DNA from: Cyclobacteriaceae bacterium
GTDB lineage: Bacteria > Bacteroidota > Bacteroidia > Cytophagales > Cyclobacteriaceae
DNA: 64,000 nucleotides
Assembly (NCBI GenBank): GCA_016787665.1
Contig: JAEUUC010000007.1
Location: forward strand, 124,001 to 188,000
Reading direction: 5' to 3'
How positions within the stretch are numbered: position 1 is the stretch's first letter; each line of letters starts with the position of its first letter. The position numbers and the translations under genes are program-made. Shown piece after piece: positions 15,690-25,069 of the stretch. The notes beneath the pieces are model-generated. The model worked only from the letters and a program-made list of their open reading frames with translations, was not told the origin of the DNA and ran no database searches.

Positions 15690-18600
15690 ATGAAGGTGTC
15701 CTTCCGCGTGCTTCTTGTGCTCACGCTGCTATCGGCTTTGGGTGGTGGTGTCCTGTTTTCCATAACACGTGATGAGTCTGAGCGCGCGGAAGCGATTAAT
15801 ATTCGGGCGCAGTTGATGGTGCGTGAAGTCGAGTCAGACGCGGTTCGTCTGGCGTCATACCCGGATAGCCTGGAGTTGTGGAGTAAGACGAAATACCCGT
15901 TTTTTTTAGTTCGGGAGGGAATGGTAGTCAGGTGGAGCGACCATACCCAGATTCCTCAGCAGTTGCTTCCGGCCGACTCAGACAACTGGGCCTACACCGC
16001 AAGTCCACGTGGCCAGTTTTTGATCAAAGGGTGGCGAACCGCAACCGGTTACTTGCAGGTCAACATTCCATTGGTACAGCAGTACCGCGTTACTAATCAG
16101 TATCTCTTCGCCACGTGGAACTCCGATTTGTTTGGAGAAGGTAAACCGGAGATCTATGCGGGGGGAGGGTCAGGTTATGTTGTTGACGTGGCGGGAAAGC
16201 CGATGTTTACAGTGGGGAAGCTTCAGCCCGATCGGCCCTTTGCCCGGGCCGGTGCCGGGTTATTGTTGGTGGCTATGGTTGGTGCCTTAACCATACTCTC
16301 CCGCTGGCTGCGAAGCCGGAGCCCGGCCTGGAGTTGGTTGGGTATGGCGGTTGTCCTGGTGGCCGTTCGCCTGGTGATGATCCGCGTGGATTTCTTCGGG
16401 CCGTTTCGCCATCTCTCGATCTTCGATCCTCAGGTTTTTGCTTCCGCGTGGTATAACCCTACGCTAGCCGATTTTACCCTTAACCTGACCGTGTTGGCGG
16501 TCGTGTGCTGGCTCTTTCAGCAAAGCGCATTAACATGGACATGGATCGAACGGGTGACGCAACAGGGTGCCATTCGATTCGCTGTAGTAATTGGTCTGTT
16601 GTTCCTTGCTGTTATCGGGTTTTTGCATCCGTATTTGGTAGTGGAGGCGTTGTACCACAACTCGGGCTTAACCCTTGAGATCACGGAGTCGATCCGGATG
16701 GACCTCCCGCGCATACTTGCCTGGGTTAGCGTGCTGATGGGTTGCGCTGCGACCGTGTTTTGGGTCCGTCCGCTCATTAGGGCCGCGTTTCAAATCGTGC
16801 CGAATCATATCAATCGGATTGCCTGGGTTGCCGCGGCCCTTGTTTTGTTTATCCTGTTTTCTATTTCATTTGGTCGGTTCGATTGGGTAGCGGCATCTGC
16901 CGCTGCGGTGGGAATCGCCCTGATCGGATACAAACGGGATGAAGCTGGTCTCTCCTGGCGGCCATTTCGGGGGGATATGTTGCTGGTGCTATTGCTGGCA
17001 TTTCAGGTTTCGGTGGGTGTCTGGATTTTTGCAGCCGAGCGATCCCTCCGCGATCAGATTCGCTACGCGACCACCCTGGCCGATCAGGATGTACTGGCCG
17101 AGTTTTTATTGAATGAGGCCATTGGGAAGATCAGTGAGGATCGATTTATTCAGGCTCAGCTGAGCAGCGCCATCCTGCCGAAGGGAACCATTCGGGCTCG
17201 CATTGTTCAGAACTACCTGTCGTCCTACTTCAATCAATATGATGTGCGCGTGTTGATCTACAATCAGGCACAGAACCCGGTGGCCGGGGGAGGAATACCC
17301 TGGGCCGAAATTGCCCGGGGCTTGCAGACAGCCGTGCGAACTGAATACGAGGGTGTGTATTATCACAGCCAGCCCGATCCGGATGTTGTGCGACAGTACT
17401 CAGCCGTTGTCCCGTTCCTTCGCGATCAGCAACCGGTGGGTACAGTAGTAATCCAATTTCGACTTAAGAAAGAGCTGCCCCGAAGTGTGTATCCCGAGTT
17501 GCTGGTCGATAATCGTTTTGGCCAGTATCTTCAATCGCGAAACTTCAGTTACGCGTATTTTCGCGATGGGAAATGGCTGGGCCAGTTCGGTGAGTTCGAC
17601 TATGTGCGCCAATTTCAACCGGAATGGCTTCATCAGCCAACGCTTTACCGTACGGGCATCGCGCAAGGCCAGGCGGTGCATGTGGCCACGGAAGATGCCG
17701 GAGGCCGGGTTACCGTTGTCACGGCCGATCGGTATACTCCTTGGCGGTTCTTTTCAAATTTCTCGTTTTGGTTGTTTTCCGGATTGATGATTTGGCTTAC
17801 CGTGGTGCTGTTGGGTGTAGTTTACCGCCCCGCTGGCTCGGGGTTGCCCTATGCTTTTAAGATCCAGTTGTATCTGCTCACTGCGTTGTTTGTTCCGGTG
17901 GTGGTGCTTTCAGTTGTAGTGGTAAGCGTAATTACCGAACAACGCATTGGTGAATTGCGAAGTGATTTTGTCGCAAAAGCGCGGCAGGCGGTAGCGTTGC
18001 TGGAGACTGAAAATGAGCAAGATTCAGTTGTTCAGATTTCGTGGGCCGAACGCGTGGCCAATGTATCGCAGCAGGTTCAGGCCGATTTGTCGGTTTTTGA
18101 TTCCGCGGGTCATTTACTGGCATCCAGTCAACCCGCAATCTTCAACAATTGGCTTTGGGGTCCCTATCTCAATGTCAGGGCCCTTGCCGAACTGCGAACG
18201 AAGGCCGAGACGGTGGTGGAGGAGCAAATGGGCGCGCTGACGTACCAAAGTGTGTATGTGGCACGGCAGCCGTTTGAAGGAAGTCCGGATGTGGTGCAAT
18301 TGCCGTTCTTTGGCTCAACCGCGTCCATTGAGGCGGTCAGGTTGTCGGTGATCACCACGGTGCTGACGGTGACGGTTTGGCTCGTCCTGCTTTTCATGAT
18401 CTTGAGTTTGTATGCCATCCGCAACCTGGTGAAGCCCATTCAACTGGTAGCCTCGGCCCTTGAGCGAACATCCTGGCTGAAGGCCAATCAACCCATTCCG
18501 TTGCGCTCGAACGATGAGTTAGGACAGTTGGCCGCGCGCTATAATCAGCTGTTGGCTAATCTTGAGCGAAGCAAAGCCGAGTTGGCTCGTAACCAGCGCG

Positions 18601-19244
18601 AAGCCGCATGGCGCGAGATGGCCCAGCAGGTGGCCCATGAGATTAAGAATCCGCTTACGCCCATGCGACTTTCGTTGCAACGCATGGAACTCGCCAGTCG
18701 GGAAGATGAGCGGCAATTGAGCGCGGTGCGCGCCCTGTTGCAGCAGGTGGATATTCTGAATGAAATTGCCTCTTCGTTTAGCGCATTTGCCCGCATGCCA
18801 GCTCCCGTCATTGAGCGATTGGATCTGGCAGTGGAGTTACAGAAAGCGATCGCCTTGTATGCCAACGATACACGAGGTGAAATTGCATGGCAGAAGTTTA
18901 CGGAAAGCATTATGGTTATGGCCGATCCTGCCCTTTTGAATCGGGTGTTTTCCAATGTTATTCTCAATGCGTTTCAGGCGCGGGAGGAGGGGACGGTACA
19001 TCTTACGGTGAGTATCACGCGCGGTGACCGAGTGGTTCGCGTTCATTTTTCAGATGACGGTCCGGGGGTTGATGTGGCGATGCGGGAGAAGATCTTTCAA
19101 CCTCATTTTACAACCAAGAAATCGGGTTCGGGGTTGGGCCTCGCGATTGCCCGGCAGGGATTGAACCAATCGGGCGGAAACATCGAATATCAGCCGGAGC
19201 CCGGTGGTGGCTCGCGATTTACGGTCGAGCTGCCCTTGGCGTAG
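15690..19244 (+). CDS. Large NtrY-like membrane sensor histidine kinase
   Basis: An 1,184-residue kinase. The first helix is at about residues 5-24, followed by a periplasmic-type segment and about eight helices between residues 190 and 450, a second extracytoplasmic segment (450-690), helices near 691-711 and 725-748, a third segment (750-885) and a last helix at 888-912. A HAMP region (912-965) leads to the phosphoacceptor His983 in AHEIKNPLTPMRLSL and an ATPase domain with NVILNAFQA (N box), DDGPGVD (G1) and SGSGLGLAI (G2). The C-terminal half is NtrY-like. No response regulator is adjacent, so it is an orphan. A weak promoter-like TACCTTCG is at 15664. Its stop codon directly abuts the stop of mlaF on the other strand. 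Confidence 0.9.
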   Translation: MKVSFRVLLVLTLLSALGGGVLFSITRDESERAEAINIRAQLMVREVESDAVRLASYPDSLELWSKTKYPFFLVREGMVVRWSDHTQIPQQLLPADSDNWAYTASPRGQFLIKGWRTATGYLQVNIPLVQQYRVTNQYLFATWNSDLFGEGKPEIYAGGGSGYVVDVAGKPMFTVGKLQPDRPFARAGAGLLLVAMVGALTILSRWLRSRSPAWSWLGMAVVLVAVRLVMIRVDFFGPFRHLSIFDPQVFASAWYNPTLADFTLNLTVLAVVCWLFQQSALTWTWIERVTQQGAIRFAVVIGLLFLAVIGFLHPYLVVEALYHNSGLTLEITESIRMDLPRILAWVSVLMGCAATVFWVRPLIRAAFQIVPNHINRIAWVAAALVLFILFSISFGRFDWVAASAAAVGIALIGYKRDEAGLSWRPFRGDMLLVLLLAFQVSVGVWIFAAERSLRDQIRYATTLADQDVLAEFLLNEAIGKISEDRFIQAQLSSAILPKGTIRARIVQNYLSSYFNQYDVRVLIYNQAQNPVAGGGIPWAEIARGLQTAVRTEYEGVYYHSQPDPDVVRQYSAVVPFLRDQQPVGTVVIQFRLKKELPRSVYPELLVDNRFGQYLQSRNFSYAYFRDGKWLGQFGEFDYVRQFQPEWLHQPTLYRTGIAQGQAVHVATEDAGGRVTVVTADRYTPWRFFSNFSFWLFSGLMIWLTVVLLGVVYRPAGSGLPYAFKIQLYLLTALFVPVVVLSVVVVSVITEQRIGELRSDFVAKARQAVALLETENEQDSVVQISWAERVANVSQQVQADLSVFDSAGHLLASSQPAIFNNWLWGPYLNVRALAELRTKAETVVEEQMGALTYQSVYVARQPFEGSPDVVQLPFFGSTASIEAVRLSVITTVLTVTVWLVLLFMILSLYAIRNLVKPIQLVASALERTSWLKANQPIPLRSNDELGQLAARYNQLLANLERSKAELARNQREAAWREMAQQVAHEIKNPLTPMRLSLQRMELASREDERQLSAVRALLQQVDILNEIASSFSAFARMPAPVIERLDLAVELQKAIALYANDTRGEIAWQKFTESIMVMADPALLNRVFSNVILNAFQAREEGTVHLTVSITRGDRVVRVHFSDDGPGVDVAMREKIFQPHFTTKKSGSGLGLAIARQGLNQSGGNIEYQPEPGGGSRFTVELPLA

Positions 19245-20006
19245 TCAGAGCGAGGTAACTTTACCTTTAAGGTTCTTCATCACCTTGTTGGTGAAGACGA
19301 AGTCGTCCAGTTCTTTCACACCCGAATTCATGATCTCGTGGTATGAACCCTCCCAGAGTTTGTGCCCTTTGTACAGAAACATGATTTTTTCGCCAATCCC
19401 CATCACGGAGTTCATGTCGTGCGTAACCACTACCGTGGTGATGTCATATTCCTCGGTGATCTCTTTGATGAGTTCATCAATAACGATGGAGGTTTGCGGG
19501 TCAAGGCCGGAATTGGGCTCATCGCAAAAGAGGTAGTTGGGGTTGTTGACGATTGCCCTGGCAATCCCCACCCGTTTCTTCATGCCCCCGCTTATCTCGG
19601 ACGGCATCTTGCTGTTGACGTTCTCCAGGCCAACCCGTTTCAAACAAAAGTTTACGCGGTCCAGCTTTTCCTCCAGTGTTTTGGTGGTGAGCACGTCCAG
19701 CGGAAACATCACGTTTTGTTCAACATTTTTCGAATCAAATAGCGCACTGCCCTGAAACAACATGCCCATCTCGCGCCTGATCTCGGATTTCATGTCTTTG
19801 TCCGCTTCCGTAAAATTCCGAAGGTCAAAATAGACGCTGCCCTGGTCGGGCTGGAGCAAACCGACAATACACTTAAGTAACACGCTTTTGCCCGTACCGC
19901 TGGAGCCGATAATCAAGTTCGTTTTTCCTTTATCGAACTCCCCGCTGATGTTATCCAGCACAGGCTTGCCGTTGAACGCTTTCGATATGCGGTTGATCTT
20001 GATCAT
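19245..20006 (-). CDS. mlaF: Phospholipid ABC transporter ATP-binding protein (MlaF-like)
   Basis: A 253-residue ABC ATPase with Walker A GSSGTGKSV (about residues 34-42), signature SGGMKKRVGIAR, Walker B LFCDEPNSGLDP and an H-loop TVVVTHD. It pairs with the permease 4 bp upstream and matches the MlaF family, which energises phospholipid transport between outer and inner membranes. The substrate-binding MlaD-type protein is not in the window. Confidence 0.93.
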   Translation of the reverse strand: MIKINRISKAFNGKPVLDNISGEFDKGKTNLIIGSSGTGKSVLLKCIVGLLQPDQGSVYFDLRNFTEADKDMKSEIRREMGMLFQGSALFDSKNVEQNVMFPLDVLTTKTLEEKLDRVNFCLKRVGLENVNSKMPSEISGGMKKRVGIARAIVNNPNYLFCDEPNSGLDPQTSIVIDELIKEITEEYDITTVVVTHDMNSVMGIGEKIMFLYKGHKLWEGSYHEIMNSGVKELDDFVFTNKVMKNLKGKVTSL

Positions 20007-20731
20007 AACAGTAATTGGGCCAGGAAGTAATCCGATAGCAGTACGGCAATAACGCTGGTGGTTACAGCCGAAGTACTGGCAATGCCGACTTCGAGCGCTC
20101 CACCCTGGGTGTAGTATCCTTTGTAGGAGGAAATAGAGCTGATGAGAAAGGCAAAAACCAACGATTTAATCAGGGCGAATGAGATGAAGTAGGGGTTGAA
20201 GGCCAACCGGATGCCATAGATATAGTCCTCAGCCGTCATGATTCCGGTCAGGGTGCCCACCAGATATCCACCCACCAGCGAGCACACCCCCGCTACGATT
20301 ACCAACAGCGGGTACATCAGAATCGAGGCAATGATTTTGGGAAGAACGAGATACGAGGAGGAGTTAATACCCATCACCTCGAGGGCATCAATCTGTTCGG
20401 TGATGCGCATGGTGCCGAGCCCACCCGCCATGCTCGACCCCACCTTACCGGCATAAATGATTGCCATTACCGTAGGAGCTAGTTCCAGAATGGTCATTTC
20501 GCGCACGACTTGCGAAATGATGTACCTCGGGATTAGGGGATTAACCAGGTTGGCCGCAGTTTGAATGGTTGACACGGCCCCCATAAATGTGGAGACCAGC
20601 ACAAAAAGCAAAATGGAACCTATGCCGATGATGATGCACTCTTCCAGAACCAGCTGGTAGTACGTCTTGAAGGTTTCCCTTCGAACAAACAAAGACCCAA
20701 GAAAGATGACGTACTTTCCAAATCCTTTCAT
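20003..20731 (-). CDS. mlaE: Phospholipid ABC transporter permease (MlaE-like)
   Basis: A 242-residue permease of the MlaE (DUF140) family with about five helices. The family core is visible: REMTILELAPTVMAIIYAGKVGSSMAGGLGTM then EQIDALEVMGI. It overlaps mlaF by 4 bp (ATGA) and is the first gene of the pair. A -7-like box lies 33 nt upstream on the same strand, facing the divergent dehydrogenase gene. Confidence 0.94.
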   Translation of the reverse strand: MKGFGKYVIFLGSLFVRRETFKTYYQLVLEECIIIGIGSILLFVLVSTFMGAVSTIQTAANLVNPLIPRYIISQVVREMTILELAPTVMAIIYAGKVGSSMAGGLGTMRITEQIDALEVMGINSSSYLVLPKIIASILMYPLLVIVAGVCSLVGGYLVGTLTGIMTAEDYIYGIRLAFNPYFISFALIKSLVFAFLISSISSYKGYYTQGGALEVGIASTSAVTTSVIAVLLSDYFLAQLLL

Positions 20732-20763
20732 GAACAGGGGTGGTGAAAAAACGCTAACTTGCT

Positions 20764-20771
20764 CAAAGATA
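20764..20771 (-). promoter_or_regulatory. Promoter -7 element of mlaEF
   Basis: TATCTTTG on the minus strand matches the Bacteroidota -7 consensus TAnnTTTG. A TTTG (20788-20791 on the minus strand) lies 16 bp upstream as a possible -33 element, a little closer than the usual 19-21. Confidence 0.5.
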
Positions 20772-20782
20772 ACTGATTTTGC

Positions 20783-21487
20783 ATGAACAAATTAACGGTA
20801 GTCACGGGTGGTTCGCAGGGCATTGGCCGGTGTATTGCTGAGCGTTTTGCACGTGAGGGGTTTGATATCGTGACCTGCGCCCGCAAACGTGCGCCCCTGG
20901 AGGCGATGAAGGAACAAATGGAAAAGACGTTTGGCAACCAGGTGTTCATTCATACCGCGGATATGGCCGAACGCGAGCAGACCAAATCGTTCACCCATTT
21001 CGTGCTGGCGTTGAACCGGCCCATCGATGTGCTCGTCAACAATGCAGGATTTTACGTGCCCGGCAAACTCACCGAAGAGCCCGAAGGTACACTGGAGCAA
21101 ATGCTGGCTGGCAATGTTTTTAGTGCCTACTATACCACGCGCGGTTTGGCGGGTCACTTCAAAAGCCGCAAGGCCGGTCATATCTTCAACATCTGTTCGG
21201 TGGCCAGTATCCGGGCCTACGTCAATGGCGGTTCGTATGGTGTGGCCAAGTTCGCCCTGCTGGGCTTTTCCAAGACGCTTCGGGAGGAACTCAAGGATTT
21301 TAACATCCGCGTGACGTCCATTTTGCCTGGCGCAACCAAAACCTCCAGTTGGGATGGCGTAGACGTGGAGGAAGGCCGATTTATGAAGCCGGAAGACGTG
21401 GCCGAAATGGTGTACGCGGCTTATGCGGTATCTCCCCGCAGCGTAGTGGAAGAAGTCCTCATCCGGCCACTTTTGGGCGATATTTAG
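20783..21487 (+). CDS. Short-chain dehydrogenase/reductase
   Basis: A 234-residue classical SDR. The nucleotide-binding motif TGGSQGIG is at residues 8-15, the NNAG motif at about 82-85 and the catalytic pair YGVAK at about 152-156 after a serine in CSVASI. The Arg residues in TCARKR after the second strand suggest NADPH preference (inference). The substrate cannot be told from sequence. It is transcribed away from mlaE across a 51-bp gap. Confidence 0.9.
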   Translation: MNKLTVVTGGSQGIGRCIAERFAREGFDIVTCARKRAPLEAMKEQMEKTFGNQVFIHTADMAEREQTKSFTHFVLALNRPIDVLVNNAGFYVPGKLTEEPEGTLEQMLAGNVFSAYYTTRGLAGHFKSRKAGHIFNICSVASIRAYVNGGSYGVAKFALLGFSKTLREELKDFNIRVTSILPGATKTSSWDGVDVEEGRFMKPEDVAEMVYAAYAVSPRSVVEEVLIRPLLGDI

Positions 21488-21534
21488 CGGCTTTTCGGAC
21501 GCAGAAAGGCGAACAATTAACCGGGTTGGAGAGT

Positions 21535-21542
21535 TAACTTTG
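21535..21542 (+). promoter_or_regulatory. Promoter -7 element of ispG
   Basis: TAACTTTG matches TAnnTTTG exactly, 17 nt before the GTG start of ispG. No convincing -33 element is seen at the expected spacing. Confidence 0.45.
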
Positions 21543-21559
21543 TACGACAATTCTGAACT

Positions 21560-23518
21560 GTGAATACTGGCATTTCCTCTTTGCGAAGCTACTGCACCAG
21601 CCTGGTGAGTTACCACAGGCGCGAGACTATTGAAGTGAAAATCGGAGACGTGCCCCTCGGTGGGCGTAATCCGATCCGCGTTCAATCCATGACTACGGTG
21701 GATACCATGGATACGCTGGGCTCGGTGGAACAAACCATCCGCATGGTCGATGCCGGGTGTGAGTATGTGCGCATCACGGCTCCCAGCATCAAGGAAGCAC
21801 AGAATCTCGAACACATCCGCAACGAATTACGCAAGCGCGGTTACACGGTACCCTTGATTGCGGACATTCATTTTACACCCAATGCAGCCGAACTGGCCGC
21901 GCGATTGGTCGAGAAAGTGCGGATTAATCCCGGCAACTATGCCGACCGAAAGCGCTTCGAAACCATCGAGTACACCGAGAGTTCCTACCAGGCGGAGCTG
22001 GACCGCATACGCGATAAATTCTTGCCGCTGGTGCGGATATGCAAAGAGTATGGAACGGCCATGCGCATCGGCACAAACCACGGTTCATTGTCCGACCGGA
22101 TTATGAGCCGCTACGGAGATAATCCTACCGGCATGGTGGAGTCTGCACTGGAGTTTCTCCGCATCTGTGAAGACGAGCAGTTCTATAATATTGTGTTGTC
22201 TATGAAGTCGAGTAACCCACAGGTCATGGTACAAGCCTACCGCCTGCTGGTCCAAAAGCTTCAGGAAGGAAATTTTAAGCCCTATCCCTTGCACCTGGGC
22301 GTTACCGAGGCGGGCGATGGTGAAGATGGTCGCATCAAGTCGTCTCTGGGTATCGGCACGTTGCTGGAAGATGGGCTGGGGGACACCATCCGCGTCTCGC
22401 TCACCGAAGAACCGGAAGCGGAAGTGCCGGTGGCAAAGGCACTCGCTGATCGTTACACCCATCGCAAGGGCAATCCGATTCCGGAGATTCATCATTACCC
22501 GATTGATCCATTTAGCTACACCCGCAGGGCCACCCGCCAGACGGCCAACCTCGGTGGGCACGAAGTACCGCGTGTTATCGCGGACATGTCCGGCAGGCAA
22601 GCGCTGACACCGGCTTCGTTCTTCGCGGTGGGGTATCATTATTCGGTGCCGCTCGACAAATGGAACATCAGCGACATGGCCTGCGACTATGTCTATGCCG
22701 GATCCAATCCGGTTGATTTTGAGATTCCGGGCACGCTGGGCATTATATACGATGTGGCCACCTGGCAACAACGCAGGCAACAGCCAAGGGCTTTTCCGCT
22801 GTTCCATTTGCCGGATTACCTGGCTTCAACCGATAGGTCAGCCACGCTCAATTTCGTCCGCACCGACTTGTCGCAACTGACAAAGGAGGCTGTCGCCCGG
22901 GTAACGCAGGACGATACAACGGTATTGGTGATCGACACGCAAAACGAACATGGTTACGCAGAGCTCAGGAGACTTTTTGTTGAATTGATGGAAGCGGATT
23001 GCCCGGTACCGGTAGTGATTGCCCGCAGATACCAAGGCCTGAATGAGGAAGAATTTCAGTTGTATGCCGGTACGGATGTCGGTGGCCTGTTGGTGGATGG
23101 ACTGGGCGATGGGGTGATGCTCTCGGCTGACCAGAACCCCCGGCTATTGAATGCCACTGCGTTTAACATCCTCCAAGCTTCGCGCACGCGCATTTCGAAG
23201 ACGGAATACATTTCCTGTCCCTCCTGCGGACGCACGCTTTTTGATTTGCAGGAGACCACCGCCAAAATCCGGTCGCGCACCAGTCACCTCAAGGGCATTA
23301 AGATTGGTATCATGGGTTGCATTGTGAATGGCCCTGGTGAAATGGCCGATGCCGACTACGGCTATGTGGGTTCCGGCCCGGGTCGCATTACGCTCTATCG
23401 CGGCAAGGAAGTGGTAAAGAAGAATGTGCCGACCGTCAATGCCGTAGATGAACTGATCGGACTGATTCGTGAAGATAATCTCTGGACGGAACCTAAGCTT
23501 GAAACACAACCGGTATGA
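21560..23518 (+). CDS. ispG: 4-hydroxy-3-methylbut-2-enyl-diphosphate synthase, long form
   Basis: A 652-residue IspG/GcpE of the methylerythritol phosphate pathway, reducing MEcPP to HMBPP with a [4Fe-4S] cluster. The N-terminal TIM barrel begins at about residue 25 (RNPIRVQSMTTVDTMDT); the C-terminal cluster domain has CPSCGRT and GIMGCIVNGPGEM, giving three cysteines and the glutamate ligand. About 250 residues between them form the extra domain of the long form shared by Bacteroidota, chlamydiae and plants, against roughly 370 residues in the E. coli enzyme. The start is GTG at 21560. Its stop overlaps the start of the next gene (ATGA). Confidence 0.96.
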   Translation: MNTGISSLRSYCTSLVSYHRRETIEVKIGDVPLGGRNPIRVQSMTTVDTMDTLGSVEQTIRMVDAGCEYVRITAPSIKEAQNLEHIRNELRKRGYTVPLIADIHFTPNAAELAARLVEKVRINPGNYADRKRFETIEYTESSYQAELDRIRDKFLPLVRICKEYGTAMRIGTNHGSLSDRIMSRYGDNPTGMVESALEFLRICEDEQFYNIVLSMKSSNPQVMVQAYRLLVQKLQEGNFKPYPLHLGVTEAGDGEDGRIKSSLGIGTLLEDGLGDTIRVSLTEEPEAEVPVAKALADRYTHRKGNPIPEIHHYPIDPFSYTRRATRQTANLGGHEVPRVIADMSGRQALTPASFFAVGYHYSVPLDKWNISDMACDYVYAGSNPVDFEIPGTLGIIYDVATWQQRRQQPRAFPLFHLPDYLASTDRSATLNFVRTDLSQLTKEAVARVTQDDTTVLVIDTQNEHGYAELRRLFVELMEADCPVPVVIARRYQGLNEEEFQLYAGTDVGGLLVDGLGDGVMLSADQNPRLLNATAFNILQASRTRISKTEYISCPSCGRTLFDLQETTAKIRSRTSHLKGIKIGIMGCIVNGPGEMADADYGYVGSGPGRITLYRGKEVVKKNVPTVNAVDELIGLIREDNLWTEPKLETQPV

Positions 23519-23724
23519 ACGAAGAAAAAGTAAACAAAGAACCCAAAAAACTTTCGGTCCGCGAGTTTTTGTCGTTGGGGGAAGTAGGCGGTTATTTTTT
23601 TCGGGGTAAAGATCCGAGCCGGCCACGTAACTTCAACATCCGGATGATGCATGGCATCAACAAGCTTTCGATTGTCATGTTCCTGATTGCCGTGATTGTA
23701 ATTGTAGTCAGGCGGTTTTTCTAA
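23515..23724 (+). CDS. Small single-helix membrane protein
   Basis: A 69-residue protein with a charged N-terminal half containing GGYFFRGKDPSRP and one C-terminal helix (about residues 49-65). It looks like a conserved Bacteroidota family (possibly DUF6728; recalled, not checked). Translation is likely coupled to ispG through the ATGA overlap. Function is unknown. Confidence 0.7.
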   Translation: MNEEKVNKEPKKLSVREFLSLGEVGGYFFRGKDPSRPRNFNIRMMHGINKLSIVMFLIAVIVIVVRRFF

Positions 23725-23734
23725 CCCGACCTGG

Positions 23735-24088
23735 ATGAACATTGAAACCTTTCGGAAGTACTGCCTGCATAAGCCGGGCGTTACGGAAGCGTTTCCGTTT
23801 GATGAATCGGTATTGGTCTTCAAAGTGGGCAGCAAGATGTTTGCCCTGACAGACGTAGACACCTTTGAGAGTGTGAACCTCAAATGCGACCCGGAACGGG
23901 CTATAGAATTGCGCGAACGCTACGAGGCCGTCCGGCCGGGGTATCATATGAACAAGAAACACTGGAATACCCTGGTGATGGATGGCAGCCTGCCCGACAC
24001 CTTCCTGCGGGCTGAAATTGACGCTTCCTATGCCCTGGTGGCCGCCAGGCTGCCTAAAAGTGAAAAATTAAGACTAGGCATTAAATAG
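23735..24088 (+). CDS. MmcQ/YjbR family protein
   Basis: A 117-residue protein matching the MmcQ/YjbR fold: early GVTEAFPFDESVLVFKVG, a central FALTDVD, and the C-terminal GYHMNKKHWNTLVMDG. Members are often called DNA-binding because of their CyaY-like fold, but no cellular role is established. It follows the small membrane protein by 10 bp and is probably in the ispG operon. Confidence 0.88.
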   Translation: MNIETFRKYCLHKPGVTEAFPFDESVLVFKVGSKMFALTDVDTFESVNLKCDPERAIELRERYEAVRPGYHMNKKHWNTLVMDGSLPDTFLRAEIDASYALVAARLPKSEKLRLGIK

Positions 24089-24158
24089 TCTGATTATCAA
24101 TTTTTTACAAATTGGTTACTTTTATTACCTGGGTCAATATTCATCGCTTTGAAATCCT

Positions 24159-24166
24159 TATTTTTG
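24159..24166 (+). promoter_or_regulatory. Promoter -7 element of the lipoprotein gene
   Basis: TATTTTTG matches TAnnTTTG and lies 21 nt before the ATG at 24188. It would place the transcript start after the upstream TTG at 24149, which supports the ATG as the start. Confidence 0.4.
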
Positions 24167-24187
24167 AAGCTTGTACGTTCTCTATTC

Positions 24188-25069
24188 ATGCTCAGAGCGT
24201 TAGGTGTCTTGGTTGGCGTTTGGGTGCTCAGTTCGTGCACCCAAAAAATGGTTTGCCCCGCTTACCAGAGCGCCTTTATTTTCGATAAACCAACCGCCCG
24301 TGAGCAGTTTGTCTATTTCAATGCCGATACCGCGAATGCGCGCGATGTGGTCGCCAGCGCTGACCGGTCTTTTACACTCCCTCCGAAACCGACACCGGGA
24401 ACGAAGGCCTTTTATCGGGGCGATAGCGTGGAAGTGAAGTACGAAGTGATGCAGGGCCCCGCCTTGCCTAAAGCCAAAACGGTTAAGCGCGACCGTTACC
24501 TGTTGATGCCGCGCAAGACCTATCAGAAAGCGTTGCGCAGTCTCATGACGGTGGAGATGAAGCCCGTCTACCCGAAGAAAGTGGAGGACGACTCCGCCAT
24601 GGCAGCCCGGCAGTTGGCCAACATCATTCGCGATGAAAATGACTCCACATTCGGCACCCGCCCTGAAGCGAAAGGCGACAGCGTGTATGTGATCTCCAAA
24701 GCCAAAGAAAAATTCAACGTAGAGCAAGATAACTACCTGTGGTACTTCCGCGACATGCTGGTGCTGCCCGATGTGCGGTTGGCGATGGAAGGCCAGGCCG
24801 GTGGCGAAAGCTCAGAAGGAGGGCAATCCTCCAGGAAGAAGGGTTTCTTCAAAAACCTGTTTGGGAAGAAGAAAAAGTCAGCCAACGACTCCACGTATAT
24901 GAAGGACTTGCAGTCGACCGACTACCCGCTGGATAGCGCGGCAAGTTCACCGAAGAAGAAAAAGGGGCTGAGCCTTAACCCGTTCAAAAAGAAAAGCAAA
25001 GTTGATCCGGCCGCCACACCCAAACCTCAACAACCTGCCAAGAAGGAAGATGAGGATGACGGGTTTTGA
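24188..25069 (+). CDS. Hypothetical lipoprotein with lysine-rich C-terminus
   Basis: A 293-residue protein. The signal peptide ends in a lipobox LSSC with Cys at residue 17, so it is lipid-anchored. The rest shows no family I recognise; the last 80 residues are low in complexity and rich in Lys and Ser, with two similar blocks (KKGFFKNLFGKKKK and KKKGLSLNPFKKKSK). An in-frame TTG at 24149 would add 13 residues before the signal peptide, which is less likely. It runs convergent with the SRAP-like gene with no gap. Confidence 0.8.
   Translation: MLRALGVLVGVWVLSSCTQKMVCPAYQSAFIFDKPTAREQFVYFNADTANARDVVASADRSFTLPPKPTPGTKAFYRGDSVEVKYEVMQGPALPKAKTVKRDRYLLMPRKTYQKALRSLMTVEMKPVYPKKVEDDSAMAARQLANIIRDENDSTFGTRPEAKGDSVYVISKAKEKFNVEQDNYLWYFRDMLVLPDVRLAMEGQAGGESSEGGQSSRKKGFFKNLFGKKKKSANDSTYMKDLQSTDYPLDSAASSPKKKKGLSLNPFKKKSKVDPAATPKPQQPAKKEDEDDGF

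Noticed and set aside
20792..21814. Long open frame (340 codons) on the minus strand opposite the dehydrogenase and the ispG start
   Set aside because: It lies wholly against two recognised genes, has no family features or start context, and reads as the codon-bias shadow of those genes.
22085..22807. 240-codon frame opposite ispG
   Set aside because: It is fully inside ispG on the other strand; the amino acid composition looks like a reverse reading of a coding sequence.
24098..24114. Hairpin CAATTT/AAATTG before the lipoprotein gene as a terminator
   Set aside because: The 6-bp AT-only stem is too weak to support.
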